Notes under the pieces: model-generated
What the model saw: the letters and a program-made list of their open reading frames with translations, nothing else
What the model was told of the DNA's origin: nothing
Databases searched by the model: none
Assembly (NCBI RefSeq): GCF_901764995.1
Contig: NZ_CABFKI010000002.1
Location: 124,001-188,000 of the forward strand
DNA length: 64,000 nt
From: Actinobacillus porcinus
GTDB taxonomy: Bacteria; Pseudomonadota; Gammaproteobacteria; Enterobacterales; Pasteurellaceae
Reading direction: 5' to 3'
Shown: piece after piece, positions 17,661 to 28,229 of the stretch
How the letters are laid out: the number at the start of each line of letters is the position of its first letter
Numbering within the stretch: position 1 is the first letter of the stretch
Made by a program: the position numbers and the translations under genes

Positions 17661-18761
17661 CTATTTAAGATTTAACACTTTCACCAAGGCGTTAAACAAG
17701 CGATCATTTTCTTCCGGTAAGCCCACGCTAATACGCAAATGGTTTGGCATGCCATAACCTGCAATAGGTCGAACAATCACGCCTTCGCGTAACAGGGCGT
17801 CATAAATCGGTGCCGCCGGTTGTTTAAAATCAATGGTGATGAAATTGCCTTTTGAAGGGATATATTCCAGCCCATATTGTTGGCAAAATGCTTCATAACG
17901 TTTTAGTTCTTGGCGGTTATTTTCCGCCACTTTTTGCACAAAAGCATCATCATTCATTACAGCAATAGCAGATGCTAATGCCAAACTATTCACATTAAAG
18001 GGCTGACGCACGCGGTTGAATAAATTGGCAATTTCGGGATTTGATACCGCATAACCAATGCGTAACCCTGCCAAACCGTAGGCTTTGGATAAAGAACGAG
18101 ATACTACTAAATTCGGGTATTTGTTGAGTAAAGCAAAGGAATCAACGCGCTCATCTGCCGCAGTAAATTCCGTGTAGGCTTCATCTAAAACCACAATAAT
18201 ATCTGACCGCACTTTTGCCAAGAACCCATCAATTTCCGCTTCAGTTAAGAAGTTACCTGTGGGGTTATTTGGGTTAGCAATATAAATTAATTTGGTTTTC
18301 TCATTAATTGCCGCTAAAAATGCGTCTAAATCATGCCCCCAGTTTTTTGCCGGGATTTCACGGGCGGTGGCATTAATAGCCTTCGTCACTAAAGGATACA
18401 CAATAAAAGCATATTGAGAATAAATAATCTCATCTTGCTCTGAAGCAAAAGTATGTGCTACTAATTCAAGTAAATCATTTGAACCATTACCCAAAGTAAT
18501 TTGCTCAACGTTCACATTAAACTTTTTGCTAATCGCTTGTTTTAAATCAAATCCATTACTATCGGGATAACGGGTTAAATCATCTAACTGCGCTCGAATC
18601 GCATTTTTGGCACTTTCCGGAAAACCAAAGGGATTTTCATTCGAGGCTAATTTGATGATATTAGTAATACCTAACTCACGTTCAAGTTCTTCAATAGGTT
18701 TACCGGCTTGATAAGGAGAAAGCGATTGTACGCCTTGATTTGCACGTTGTAAAAATGACAT
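17661..18761 (-). CDS. hisC: Histidinol-phosphate aminotransferase
   Basis: A PLP enzyme of 366 residues that makes histidinol phosphate in histidine synthesis and can also act on aromatic 2-oxo acids. Typical features: KLASNENPFGFP near residue 37, the cofactor-binding GNGSNDLLELV near 93, NPNNPTGNFL near 164, DEAYTEF near 192 and the PLP-lysine motif SRSLSKAYGLAGLRIGY near 222. No other his gene is nearby. Its place between serC and aroA suggests it may serve amino-acid synthesis more broadly, like the second hisC copy in Haemophilus, but that is inference. Confidence 0.93.
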   Translation of the reverse strand: MSFLQRANQGVQSLSPYQAGKPIEELERELGITNIIKLASNENPFGFPESAKNAIRAQLDDLTRYPDSNGFDLKQAISKKFNVNVEQITLGNGSNDLLELVAHTFASEQDEIIYSQYAFIVYPLVTKAINATAREIPAKNWGHDLDAFLAAINEKTKLIYIANPNNPTGNFLTEAEIDGFLAKVRSDIIVVLDEAYTEFTAADERVDSFALLNKYPNLVVSRSLSKAYGLAGLRIGYAVSNPEIANLFNRVRQPFNVNSLALASAIAVMNDDAFVQKVAENNRQELKRYEAFCQQYGLEYIPSKGNFITIDFKQPAAPIYDALLREGVIVRPIAGYGMPNHLRISVGLPEENDRLFNALVKVLNLK

Positions 18762-18796
18762 AAATTTTAACCGCAGTTTGATAAAATCATAAGAAA

Positions 18797-18816
18797 TAGG
18801 GCGAATAGGCTTCGCC
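18797..18816 (-). terminator. Hairpin between serC and hisC
   Basis: GGGCGAA/TTCGCCC stem in the 72-base gap, T-rich after it on the minus strand. It may partly terminate serC transcription. Confidence 0.4.
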
Positions 18817-18833
18817 CCGACATAGGCGATAAA

Positions 18834-19922
18834 CTAGGCGTTTTCCGCTTCAAATTTTTTCATAAATTCGATTAAGGCTTGCACACCTTCAATTGGCATG
18901 GCGTTGTAAATAGAAGCACGCATACCGCCTAATACTTTATGCCCTTTCAAGGCTTGTAAGCCGGCCGCTGTCGCTTCTGCTACAAATTTCGCATTTAATT
19001 CATCGTTATCCGTTGAGAAGGTCACATTCATCACGGAACGATTGGCTTTCGCAATATAATTACGATAGAACGTGCTTTGATCAAGATAGCTATAAAGCAA
19101 TGCCGCTTTTTCTGCATTGCGTTTTTTATAAACATCCAAACCACCTTGCGCAAGCATATGTTTAAACACAAGCGCGCACAAATACCACGCGAATGTTGGC
19201 GGTGTATTAATCATCGAATCTGCGTTAGCTTGGATCTCATAGTTCCAAATTGATGGCGTAGCTTGGCGTGCTTTACCGATTAAGTCCTCACGCACAATAA
19301 CAAGCGTAATGCCTGCCGGCCCTAAGTTTTTCTGCGCACCCGCATAAATTAAGCCAAATTTGCTGATATCCACTTGTTCCGCCATGATGTCTGAAGACAT
19401 ATCCGCCACAAGCACTGCATTTCCTACATTAGGAATATCTTTAATTTGCACCCCGGTGATAGTTTCATTGGTGCAATAATGAACATAATCATATTGTTCT
19501 GCAATATCGCTAAAGTCCGTACGATTAACGGAAATCACGCCATTGTCGTCTTTTTCAATAATACTGACTTCATCTAACTCAATAAAATTACGTGCTTCTT
19601 TTGCCGCGGTACCGGACCAATGTCCACTATTTAAATACAACGCTTTCCCTTTAGCCCCACCTAAATTCATTGGAATTGCCGCAAATTGACCTCGCGCACC
19701 ACCTTGCAAGAATAAAATTTTATAATTGTCCGGCACATTAAATAATTGACGTAAATCTTTTTCTGCTTCCGTGATAAGTTCCATAAAATACTTACCGCGA
19801 TGGCTCACTTCCATCACAGAAGTGCCTTGATTTTGCCAATTTAATAATTCTGCTTGTGCTTTTTCTAATACCGCTTTCGGCATCATTGCAGGACCTGCAC
19901 TAAAGTTAAATACTTGTGTCAT
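18834..19922 (-). CDS. serC: Phosphoserine aminotransferase
   Basis: A class V PLP aminotransferase of 362 residues making 3-phosphoserine in serine synthesis and the matching step in PLP synthesis. The N terminus FNFSAGPAMMPKAVLEKAQ and MEVSHRGKYF are standard. LFLQGGARGQFAAIPMN binds the cofactor phosphate; DMSSDIMAEQVDISKFGLI and GAQKNLGPAGITLVIVR contain the PLP Lys. It pairs with serA, which is elsewhere in this window at 43193-44422. serB is not seen here. Confidence 0.97.
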   Translation of the reverse strand: MTQVFNFSAGPAMMPKAVLEKAQAELLNWQNQGTSVMEVSHRGKYFMELITEAEKDLRQLFNVPDNYKILFLQGGARGQFAAIPMNLGGAKGKALYLNSGHWSGTAAKEARNFIELDEVSIIEKDDNGVISVNRTDFSDIAEQYDYVHYCTNETITGVQIKDIPNVGNAVLVADMSSDIMAEQVDISKFGLIYAGAQKNLGPAGITLVIVREDLIGKARQATPSIWNYEIQANADSMINTPPTFAWYLCALVFKHMLAQGGLDVYKKRNAEKAALLYSYLDQSTFYRNYIAKANRSVMNVTFSTDNDELNAKFVAEATAAGLQALKGHKVLGGMRASIYNAMPIEGVQALIEFMKKFEAENA

Positions 19923-20057
19923 GATTGCTTCCTAATATTTACGTATAATTTTGAAAAAAAGTGCTTGTATTTTTACCACCATCAGCCTGATCAAGCAATG
20001 AATTTTCCGTAAATTCAAAAAAAATTTGATCTAAGCCATAAAATACCGCTTAACGCT

Positions 20058-20086
20058 TTGACGTTACAGAAAAAAAACGCTAAATT
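20058..20086 (+). promoter_or_regulatory. Candidate promoter of the coiled-coil gene
   Basis: TTGACG, 17 bases, TAAATT, 34 bases before the ATG at 20121. Confidence 0.5.
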
Positions 20087-20120
20087 AAAGCGTCTGTTTT
20101 ACTTTAACGAGGCTTAAATA

Positions 20121-20462
20121 ATGGAAAATGCTAGCAAACAATCGTTCCAAGATGCATTGGAATATGTGCGTATTACTCGTCAACGCAATAAATTACTTCG
20201 CGATATTGACGATTGCGAACGTAAAATCCGCGATAACAAAAAACGCGTATTGTTACTTGATAACTTAAATGACTATATTCAAGATGGTATGACTATCGCA
20301 GACGTGCGCGCCATTATTGAAAATATGCATGATGACTATGAAAACCGTGTGGATGAATATGTTATCAAAGCAGCGGAAATGTCAAAACAACGCCGCGAGT
20401 TAAAAGTGCGTATGAAAGAGCTTAAAGCATCACATTCAGTATTAGCTAAAAAAGAGAAATAA
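20121..20462 (+). CDS. Small coiled-coil protein of unknown function
   Basis: A 113-residue, highly charged protein without a signal peptide, membrane segment or Cys cluster beyond one Cys at residue 33. Two long helices with heptad-like spacing are likely (about 15-55, [20 protein letters not shown], and 65-110, ending KKEK), so it should form a helical hairpin or coiled coil. I believe it belongs to a small family confined to Pasteurellaceae, located near serC in Haemophilus, but I cannot assign a function. AGGC lies upstream of the ATG, and it has its own candidate promoter and a terminator shared with obgE. Confidence 0.85.
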   Translation: MENASKQSFQDALEYVRITRQRNKLLRDIDDCERKIRDNKKRVLLLDNLNDYIQDGMTIADVRAIIENMHDDYENRVDEYVIKAAEMSKQRRELKVRMKELKASHSVLAKKEK

Positions 20463-20535
20463 TCATTAGGGATGTGTTATACGTCCCTATTATTTTGCTA
20501 ATAGAAAGACAACGATTTATCTATGACACCAACAC

Positions 20536-20570
20536 AAAGTGCGGCCGAAATCGACCGCACTTTTTTTATC
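20536..20570. terminator. Uptake-signal terminator between the coiled-coil gene and obgE
   Basis: AAAGTGCGG and CCGCACTTT form a perfect stem followed by seven T on the plus strand. It is an inverted pair of DNA uptake signals between convergent genes. Confidence 0.85.
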
Positions 20571-20590
20571 AGAGAAGAAAATCAGAAAGA

Positions 20591-22692
<2,102 letters not shown>

Positions 22693-22772
22693 TTTTTCCG
22701 TCCTTTTTTAGGGGCTTATTTTTAATAAGCCATGATGTTATTATCTAACGACTGCGGACGTTTAATAAAAAA

Positions 22773-22800
22773 GCCCCACTACATTTAGCAGTGGGGCGTT
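22773..22800 (-). terminator. Terminator of rplU-rpmA
   Basis: AGTGGGGC on the plus strand pairs with GCCCCACT; on the minus strand the stem is followed by six T. It lies just past the rpmA stop. Confidence 0.9.
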
Positions 22801-22815
22801 TTATTCTTTGATAAA

Positions 22816-23073
22816 TTATTCAGTTACAATACTTACGTATTTACGGCTTTTCTCGCCTTTAACTTCAAATTTAACTTTACCGTCAGCAGTTGCAAATAAA
22901 GTGTGGTCTTTACCCATACCTACATTTGAACCAGCGTGGAATTTAGTACCACGTTGACGAACAATGATGCTACCTGCTAATACAGATTCGCCACCGAAAC
23001 GTTTAACACCAAGGCGTTTAGCTTCAGAATCACGACCGTTACGAGTTGAACCACCAGCTTTTTTAGTTGCCAT
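22816..23073 (-). CDS. rpmA: 50S ribosomal protein L27
   Basis: An 85-residue ribosomal protein whose flexible N terminus reaches the peptidyl transferase centre. The family start [20 protein letters not shown] and the core [20 protein letters not shown] are intact. No N-terminal extension is present, so it is the directly mature form and not the processed Firmicute form. It lies 20 bases after rplU and shares its promoter. Confidence 0.99.
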   Translation of the reverse strand: MATKKAGGSTRNGRDSEAKRLGVKRFGGESVLAGSIIVRQRGTKFHAGSNVGMGKDHTLFATADGKVKFEVKGEKSRKYVSIVTE

Positions 23074-23093
23074 CTACTTGATCTCCTCTGAAA

Positions 23094-23405
23094 TTATGCT
23101 TGAATCCCAGTGATTTTCACTGCTGTGAACCACTGACGATGACCTTGTTGTTTACGGCTGTGTTTACGACGACGGAACTTAACGATTTTAACTTTCTCGC
23201 CACGACCTTGTTCTACAACTTCAGCCACTACTTTCGCGCCAGCAACTACTGGTGCACCAATTTTAACATCTTCACCGTTAACGACCATCAACACTGAATC
23301 GAATTCAACAGCAGAACCTACTGCCACTTCAAGTTTTTCTAAACGAACAACTTGACCTTCGCTTACACGGTGTTGTTTACCGCCACTTTGGAAAACTGCG
23401 TACAT
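23094..23405 (-). CDS. rplU: 50S ribosomal protein L21
   Basis: A 103-residue protein of the large subunit that binds 23S rRNA. It starts [20 protein letters not shown] and ends with [20 protein letters not shown] followed by VKITGIQA. The ATG at 23405 is standard; an upstream in-frame start would add five unconserved residues. It is the first gene of the rplU-rpmA operon and diverges from ispB, as in most gamma-proteobacteria. Confidence 0.99.
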   Translation of the reverse strand: MYAVFQSGGKQHRVSEGQVVRLEKLEVAVGSAVEFDSVLMVVNGEDVKIGAPVVAGAKVVAEVVEQGRGEKVKIVKFRRRKHSRKQQGHRQWFTAVKITGIQA

Positions 23406-23476
23406 AAATACTCCGCTCATTTGCGCTTAACGTCAATTCGTCTTAGCGCGTATAAATTCATATAAATAGGTCGCAA

Positions 23477-23505
23477 ATTCTACGGAAAAATCCTACCCTT
23501 GGCAA
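23477..23505 (-). promoter_or_regulatory. Promoter of rplU-rpmA
   Basis: On the minus strand TTGCCA, 17 bases, TAGAAT. The predicted start leaves a leader of about 65 bases. Confidence 0.8.
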
Positions 23506-23620
23506 GCAATTATTTGCAATAAAATAAAAAAATCACAAATTTGCCTGTTTTATTTTAGAAATTTCCAAAACTCAGGTAAAATCAACCGCACTTTAACACC
23601 ATTAAATTGGATTTACATAA

Positions 23621-24610
23621 ATGACACAAACGACTTTAATGGATATGAAAACTATCCAAGCCCTGATTGAATCAGATATGCAAAAAGTGAACGCAGAAAT
23701 TTTAGCACAACTAAATTCTGATGTCGCGCTCATCAATCAACTTGGTTTCTATATTATTCAAGGGGGCGGAAAACGTATTCGCCCGCTTATCGCCTTACTC
23801 GCAGCGCGCGCCATTAATTATCAAGGCGACTTAATGCCAACCTGCGCGGCGTTTATTGAATTTATTCATACCGCAAGCCTATTACATGATGATGTCGTAG
23901 ATGAATCGGATATGCGCCGCGGACGTGCCACTGCCAATGCAGAATTTGGCAATGCGGCAAGCGTGTTGGTAGGGGACTTTATTTATACGCGTGCTTTCCA
24001 ATTAGTGGCAAAATTACAATCACTTAAAATGCTCGCGGTAATGGCGGACGCGACTAACGTGTTAGCGGAAGGGGAAGTTCAGCAGTTAATGAATGTGAAC
24101 GATCCTGAAACCACCGAAGAAAATTATATGAAGGTCATTTATCGCAAAACCGCGCGCCTTTTTGAAGTGTCAACTCAAGCGGCTGCCATTGTTGCCCAAG
24201 CGGATGAAAATATCGAACGTGCGTTGCAAGAATACGGTCGCTATCTTGGTACAGCATTTCAATTGGTGGATGACGTGTTAGATTACAGCGCAGAAGCGGA
24301 AACCATGGGTAAAAATGTAGGGGATGACTTAGCAGAAGGCAAGCCAACCTTACCGTTGCTTCACGCAATGCGTCACGGCACGCCGGAACAAGCGGCACTC
24401 ATTCGTTCAGCCATTGAAGAAGGCGGAAAACGCGAAATTATTCATGATGTTTTGGCGATTATGGCAGAGCATCAATCGCTTGAATACTCGATGACACGAG
24501 CCAAAGCAGAAGCGCAAAAAGCCGTGGATGCTATTCGTATTTTGCCAGACAATGAATATAAACAAGCCCTAATTTCCTTGGCATATTTATCGGTTGATCG
24601 AACCTATTAG
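23621..24610 (+). CDS. ispB: Octaprenyl diphosphate synthase
   Basis: A trans-prenyltransferase of 329 residues that makes the C40 side chain of ubiquinone or menaquinone. Both Asp-rich motifs are present: HDDVVDESDMRRG near residue 90 and QLVDDVLDYSAEAE near 218. GGGKRIRPLIALLAARA near 48 is the IPP-binding region. The ATG at 23621 gives a few more residues than E. coli IspB; another in-frame ATG at 23648 (MKTIQALI) is possible. It diverges from rplU. Confidence 0.95.
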   Translation: MTQTTLMDMKTIQALIESDMQKVNAEILAQLNSDVALINQLGFYIIQGGGKRIRPLIALLAARAINYQGDLMPTCAAFIEFIHTASLLHDDVVDESDMRRGRATANAEFGNAASVLVGDFIYTRAFQLVAKLQSLKMLAVMADATNVLAEGEVQQLMNVNDPETTEENYMKVIYRKTARLFEVSTQAAAIVAQADENIERALQEYGRYLGTAFQLVDDVLDYSAEAETMGKNVGDDLAEGKPTLPLLHAMRHGTPEQAALIRSAIEEGGKREIIHDVLAIMAEHQSLEYSMTRAKAEAQKAVDAIRILPDNEYKQALISLAYLSVDRTY

Positions 24611-24670
24611 CCACCATTTATCTTTGGGGCGTGACAAACGCCCTTTTTTATTTAATTTAATGGAAACTTT

Positions 24671-25429
24671 ATGACTGAAACTGAAAAAACAACAGCAGAA
24701 ATCATCCAAAGCGCGGTGAATTTCAAAGAAGAATTTAAAAAGCCATCAAAACCACGCAAACAAAAACAAGATCCCAATGCGCCTTATGTGCGTCCTAAAT
24801 TGATTATGCCAAATGATCATAAAAAGCTCTTGTTGCATACTTGCTGCGCCCCTTGTGCCGGGGAAATTATTGCAGCAGTAATGGCGTCCGATGTGGAATT
24901 TACTATTTTCTTTTACAATCCCAATATTCACCCACATAAAGAATATTTAATTCGTAAAGATGAAAATAAACGCTTCGCGGATAAACATAATATCCCGTTT
25001 ATCGATGCGGATTACGACCGAGCGGATTGGTTTGAGCGTGTTAAAGGTTTAGAACACGAACCGGAACGTGGCGCGCGTTGCACCAAATGTTTCGATATGC
25101 GCTTAGAACGTACCGCACTTTACGCGCATGAAAATGGCTTTCCAGTAATTGCCACTAGTTTGGGAATTTCTCGTTGGAAAAATCAAGAACAAGTTTATGA
25201 CAGCGGACGCCGTGCGGCAAGCCGTTATGAGGATGTTATTTTTTGGGATTTTAACTGGCGTAAAGACGGCGGCTCAGCACGTTCTGACCGCTTGCGTAAA
25301 GAAGAACGTTTTTACAAACAAGAATATTGCGGTTGCGTATATTCTTTACGCGATGCCAACCAATGGCGCGAAAGTCGTGGATTAGGAAAAATAGAAATCG
25401 GCAAAACGTTCTATTCCCTTGATGAATAA
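24671..25429 (+). CDS. queH: Epoxyqueuosine reductase QueH
   Basis: Reduces epoxyqueuosine to queuosine in tRNA, the non-homologous alternative to QueG. The 252-residue protein has the vicinal cysteines [11 protein letters not shown] near 57, [14 protein letters not shown] near 139, the [14 protein letters not shown] stretch near 161 and a second Cys pair in [15 protein letters not shown] near 217, which together ligate the iron-sulfur cluster and metal site. A lysine-rich N-terminal extension of about 45 residues precedes the domain. It follows ispB, as in H. influenzae (HI_0882). Confidence 0.92.
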   Translation: MTETEKTTAEIIQSAVNFKEEFKKPSKPRKQKQDPNAPYVRPKLIMPNDHKKLLLHTCCAPCAGEIIAAVMASDVEFTIFFYNPNIHPHKEYLIRKDENKRFADKHNIPFIDADYDRADWFERVKGLEHEPERGARCTKCFDMRLERTALYAHENGFPVIATSLGISRWKNQEQVYDSGRRAASRYEDVIFWDFNWRKDGGSARSDRLRKEERFYKQEYCGCVYSLRDANQWRESRGLGKIEIGKTFYSLDE

Positions 25430-25441
25430 ACATTATAAAAA

Positions 25442-25475
25442 AACACCGCACTTTTTATCGTGCGGTGTTTTATTT
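25442..25475. terminator. Uptake-signal terminator between queH and scrA
   Basis: AACACCGCAC pairs with GTGCGGTGTT; T-rich on one side, A-rich on the other. It serves two convergent genes. Confidence 0.9.
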
Positions 25476-25492
25476 TTCTTTATTTCGCAGGA

Positions 25493-26905
25493 TTACGCTT
25501 TGGCTTTTTCGCGTAAACCTAATACAATAGCGACACTAAACGCCACAACGAAAGAAATAAGCATACCAACGCTGTACATTCCCCAGTCGCCTGCACGAAT
25601 TGACGCAATACCTACAAGACCTGCTGCACCAAGTGCGGTGGCTTTGACATTAAAGAATGCAATAAATGCTGCGGCTAAACCTGAACCGATCATAGCTGCA
25701 TAGAATGGGTAACGATAACGTAAGTTCACACCAAACATTGCAGGCTCTGTGATCCCTAATAAAGCTGAAATGCCTGATGGAATCGCTAAACCGCGTGTTT
25801 TCGCATCTTTATTTAATACCGCAACCGCTAAACAAGCGGCACCTTGCGCAATATTAGACATTGCCGCAATCGGGAAAATAAAGGTAGCTGCTGTGCTGGC
25901 TAATAATTGAGTTTCAATGGCGATAAAGGTTTGGTGCATACCGGTAATAACGATTGGTGCATACAAACCACCAAATACACCGCCCCCCACAAAGCCCAGG
26001 CTGTCATATAACCACGTTAACCCTGAACTTAATAATTCACCTGCTTCACGACCAAATGGACCGATGATAGTGAACGCTAAGAAACCGGTAATGAAAAGTG
26101 AGAATAACGGTGTAATTAAGTTATTTAAAACCGATGGAACCACTTTCACAAAGAATTTCTCAAGGGTTGCTAACACCCAAGCCGCGATCAATACCGGGAT
26201 TACCGTACCTTGATAACCCACGCGCTCAATTTCTAAACCAAAAATGTTCCATAATTGAAGGTTGCCTTTTGCTAAAGCTTCCGCATAGCCATAAGCATTG
26301 GTTAAGGCCGGGTGAACCAAAAGCATCCCCAAGGTCGCCCCCAAATAAGGGTTACCACCAAATTTTTTGGTTGCCGTAAAGCCAAGCAATACAGGCAAGA
26401 ATACGAATGGGGCATTGGCGAACGTATCGATTAAGTTGGCAAGATCTTGATAATGCGGGTAAAGATCTAATAAAGATTTGCCTTCTTCAAATAAATCTTT
26501 GGCGGTAAAGATATTTCCAATCCCCATTAACAAACCGCCTGCCACGATAGCAGGGATAATAGGCACGAAAATTTCAGATAAGCCTTTGATTAAACGTTGA
26601 ACAATATTTTGCTTCGGTGCTTGAGCCGCTGCTTCTTCAGCACTTGCTGAAGATTCACCGCCCATAATTTTTGCCATTTCCGCATAAACTTTGTTTACCG
26701 TCCCTGAACCGAAAATAATTTGATATTGACCGGATGTCGAAAATTGTCCTTTTACACCTTCAATATCTTCGATGCCCGCTTTGTCAATTTTTGATTCATC
26801 AGCCATCGTTAAACGTAAACGCGTAGCACAGTGAGCTAAATTAGCGATATTACCTTTACCGCCCAATTTATCGATCACTTCCTGCGCAATTTTGGGATAA
26901 TTCAT
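25493..26905 (-). CDS. scrA: ScrA-type sucrose PTS permease EIIBC
   Basis: A 470-residue PTS permease that imports and phosphorylates a disaccharide, most likely sucrose to sucrose-6-phosphate, using EIIA-Glc (crr, start of window). The EIIB domain (1-~90) has the phospho-Cys motif LAHCATRLRLTMAD (Cys26). After an Ala-rich linker the EIIC domain has about ten membrane helices, with FVPIIPAIVAGGLLMGIGN, GGNPYLGATLGMLLVHP and GITEPAMFGVNLRYRYPF. Similarity to enteric ScrA is strong over the whole length; trehalose TreB is the main alternative. No sucrose hydrolase or ScrR repressor is adjacent. AGGAG precedes the ATG, and the leader looks attenuated. Confidence 0.87.
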   Translation of the reverse strand: MNYPKIAQEVIDKLGGKGNIANLAHCATRLRLTMADESKIDKAGIEDIEGVKGQFSTSGQYQIIFGSGTVNKVYAEMAKIMGGESSASAEEAAAQAPKQNIVQRLIKGLSEIFVPIIPAIVAGGLLMGIGNIFTAKDLFEEGKSLLDLYPHYQDLANLIDTFANAPFVFLPVLLGFTATKKFGGNPYLGATLGMLLVHPALTNAYGYAEALAKGNLQLWNIFGLEIERVGYQGTVIPVLIAAWVLATLEKFFVKVVPSVLNNLITPLFSLFITGFLAFTIIGPFGREAGELLSSGLTWLYDSLGFVGGGVFGGLYAPIVITGMHQTFIAIETQLLASTAATFIFPIAAMSNIAQGAACLAVAVLNKDAKTRGLAIPSGISALLGITEPAMFGVNLRYRYPFYAAMIGSGLAAAFIAFFNVKATALGAAGLVGIASIRAGDWGMYSVGMLISFVVAFSVAIVLGLREKAKA

Positions 26906-27029
26906 AGGTTGCTCCTAGGTTAATGAAATGCTGAAAGGATTTTATCGAAAAGTGCGGTGAGAAACTAGGAAATTTTGAATAAACACAAGAAAAAACCGCG
27001 AAAATCAGCGTTATAAGAAAAAAATGGAT

Positions 27030-27057
27030 AAAAAAAGCAGGCCTAAGGGGAGCCTGC
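27030..27057 (-). terminator. Terminator in the scrA leader (candidate attenuator)
   Basis: On the minus strand GCAGGC...GCCTGC closes a hairpin followed directly by seven T (27036-27030). It lies about 65 bases after the predicted scrA transcription start and 125 bases before the scrA ATG. Nothing else on that strand ends here, so it should stop most transcription before scrA. Confidence 0.8.
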
Positions 27058-27127
27058 ATCAAGGGGTTAACAAATGTATATTTGTTGTTATTATTGCCGT
27101 TTCGAGAGTAACTACGAAACGTAAAGA
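27058..27127 (-). promoter_or_regulatory. scrA leader with RAT-like element and stem-loops
   Basis: Reading the minus strand from the predicted start (about 27121): a hairpin GTTTCG/CGAAAC, then AACAAAT/ATTTGTT (27069-27087 region), then TTGTTA, 10 bases, GCAGGC, where GCAGGC is the 5' arm of the terminator. TTGTTA followed by GCAGGC overlapping a terminator stem resembles the ribonucleic antiterminator (RAT) bound by BglG/SacY proteins, though spacing is 10 and not about 8 and the 3' end lacks the usual AAAACC. This is inference. Confidence 0.4.
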
Positions 27128-27156
27128 ATTGTAAAGAAACTTAGAAAACTTGTCAA
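27128..27156 (-). promoter_or_regulatory. Promoter of scrA
   Basis: On the minus strand a perfect TTGACA, 17 bases, TACAAT. It is one of the best sigma-70 matches in the window. Several GTAAAGAA and AATGTCAAG direct repeats lie just upstream (27120-27245) and could be operator sites. Confidence 0.75.
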
Positions 27157-27290
27157 CTAAAAAATATCACCTATTCTTATTTTCGTTACAAAAATAAATA
27201 CTTAGCAAAAAATAAAATGTCAAGTTATGTAAAGAAATGTCAAGATGCGTTGTTATGTGCGGTTGTGTGCACAGAAAATACGGCAAAAAA

Positions 27291-27313
27291 AAGCCAGATT
27301 AGGGATATCTGGC
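27291..27313 (-). terminator. Minus-strand terminator upstream of the scrA promoter
   Basis: AGCCAGAT/ATCTGGCT with a 7-base loop; eight T follow on the minus strand. It ends a transcript that enters from 27314-27634, either ssb read-through or a small RNA. Confidence 0.8.
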
Positions 27314-27588
27314 TACTAAGGACTGAGAATAAAATATAATTATTTTTATGGGATTACTTTCCATTAAGGGCTATGAACAAGTAATCAACACCACGGACAC
27401 CGCTACGCCCGTTAAGAGGGGTGTCGAAAGTACAAATGCAATGTTTCCTTGCGGCAATGGCAAAGAAATCCACAAAACTGAGCGCTTGAGTGGCTATTTG
27501 AGGGGAAAGACAAGAGAAAGATATAAAACAGCAAAAAATAAACCCACTTGTGACAGGAAGCCTGAAAAGGTGGGGCTGTCAGAGGCCT
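27314..27588. ncRNA. Hairpin-rich non-coding stretch between scrA and ssb (strand unsure)
   Basis: About 275 bases without a credible gene. The plus strand has a perfect TATAAT at 27335-27340 without a good -35, then GATTACTT/AAGTAATC (27352-27386), GACACC/GGTGTC (27396-27425), TTTCCTTGC/GCAAAGAAA with one mismatch (27444-27468), and TGACAG...CTGTCA (27551-27581) around CAGG/CCTG, ending at the terminator 27589-27614. This looks like a structured RNA of about 270 nt, or the remnant of a mobile element's structured end. A minus-strand RNA ending at 27291 is equally possible. An 80-codon frame here matches nothing I know. Confidence 0.4.
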
Positions 27589-27614
27589 AAAATCCCAGCG
27601 GTTGCTGGGATTTT
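27589..27614. terminator. Terminator of ssb and/or of the RNA at 27314-27588
   Basis: AAAATCCCAGC/GCTGGGATTTT with a 4-base loop. The T-run is better on the plus strand (TTTTGTGTTTT) than on the minus strand, although ssb is on the minus strand. Confidence 0.8.
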
Positions 27615-27633
27615 GTGTTTTATGTGTAAATCC

Positions 27634-28116
27634 TTAAAACGGAATTTCATCATCAAAGCTATCCATTGGTGGCTCTGGTTGTGCCGGTTTTTGTGGTGGT
27701 TGGCGTGGGGTGTTGTAAGTTTGTTGACCGCCGAAAGTATCTTGTTGTGCAAATCCCCCCTGATTACCACCATTGGTACTATTACGGCTGTCTAACATTT
27801 GCATCACATCGCCTTGGATTTCTGTGGTGTAACGATCTTGACCATTTTGATCTTGCCATTTACGAGTGCGTAAGCGTCCTTCAACATAAATTTGAGAACC
27901 TTTGCGAAGGTATTCGCCAACGACTTCAGCTTGACGGCGATAGAATACAATGCGGTGCCATTCAGTGATTTCACGGCGTTCGCCTGTATTACGGTCTGTC
28001 CAGCTTTCACTGGTTGCCACGCTGATATTGGCGACTGCTTCGCCATTAGGCATCGTGCGGATTTCAGGGTCGTTACCTAAACGCCCAACGATAATTACTT
28101 TGTTAACGCCTGCCAT
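27634..28116 (-). CDS. ssb: Single-stranded DNA-binding protein
   Basis: SSB coats single-stranded DNA in replication, repair and uptake. The 160-residue protein has the OB fold (1-~112: [20 protein letters not shown], then [20 protein letters not shown]), a Gly/Gln/Pro-rich linker and the acidic partner-binding tip DSFDDEIPF. The ATG at 28116 has GGAG upstream; the open frame continues 29 codons further but without family similarity. It diverges from uvrA across a LexA-box region, the same layout as in E. coli. Confidence 0.98.
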   Translation of the reverse strand: MAGVNKVIIVGRLGNDPEIRTMPNGEAVANISVATSESWTDRNTGERREITEWHRIVFYRRQAEVVGEYLRKGSQIYVEGRLRTRKWQDQNGQDRYTTEIQGDVMQMLDSRNSTNGGNQGGFAQQDTFGGQQTYNTPRQPPQKPAQPEPPMDSFDDEIPF

Positions 28117-28202
28117 AAATTTCTCCTCGTTAATAAAATTTTTTTCTGTGAAAAGTGCGGTGTATTTTGCCTGAATTCCGAAAAAAGATCTATAAAAATT
28201 CA

Positions 28203-28218
28203 CTGAATATTTTCACAG
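28203..28218. promoter_or_regulatory. LexA (SOS) box between ssb and uvrA
   Basis: CTGAATATTTTCACAG matches the LexA consensus CTGTATATATAAACAG at 12 of 16 positions, with the invariant CTG-N10-CAG. It lies in the divergent ssb/uvrA promoter region, where E. coli also has its SOS box. Confidence 0.75.
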
Positions 28219-28229
28219 AGTATAAAATA

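Noticed and set aside
27348-27590. 80-codon plus-strand frame between scrA and ssb
   Set aside because: There is no Shine-Dalgarno sequence before its ATG and no recognisable family, and the DNA is dominated by inverted repeats. I treat the region as possible structured RNA.
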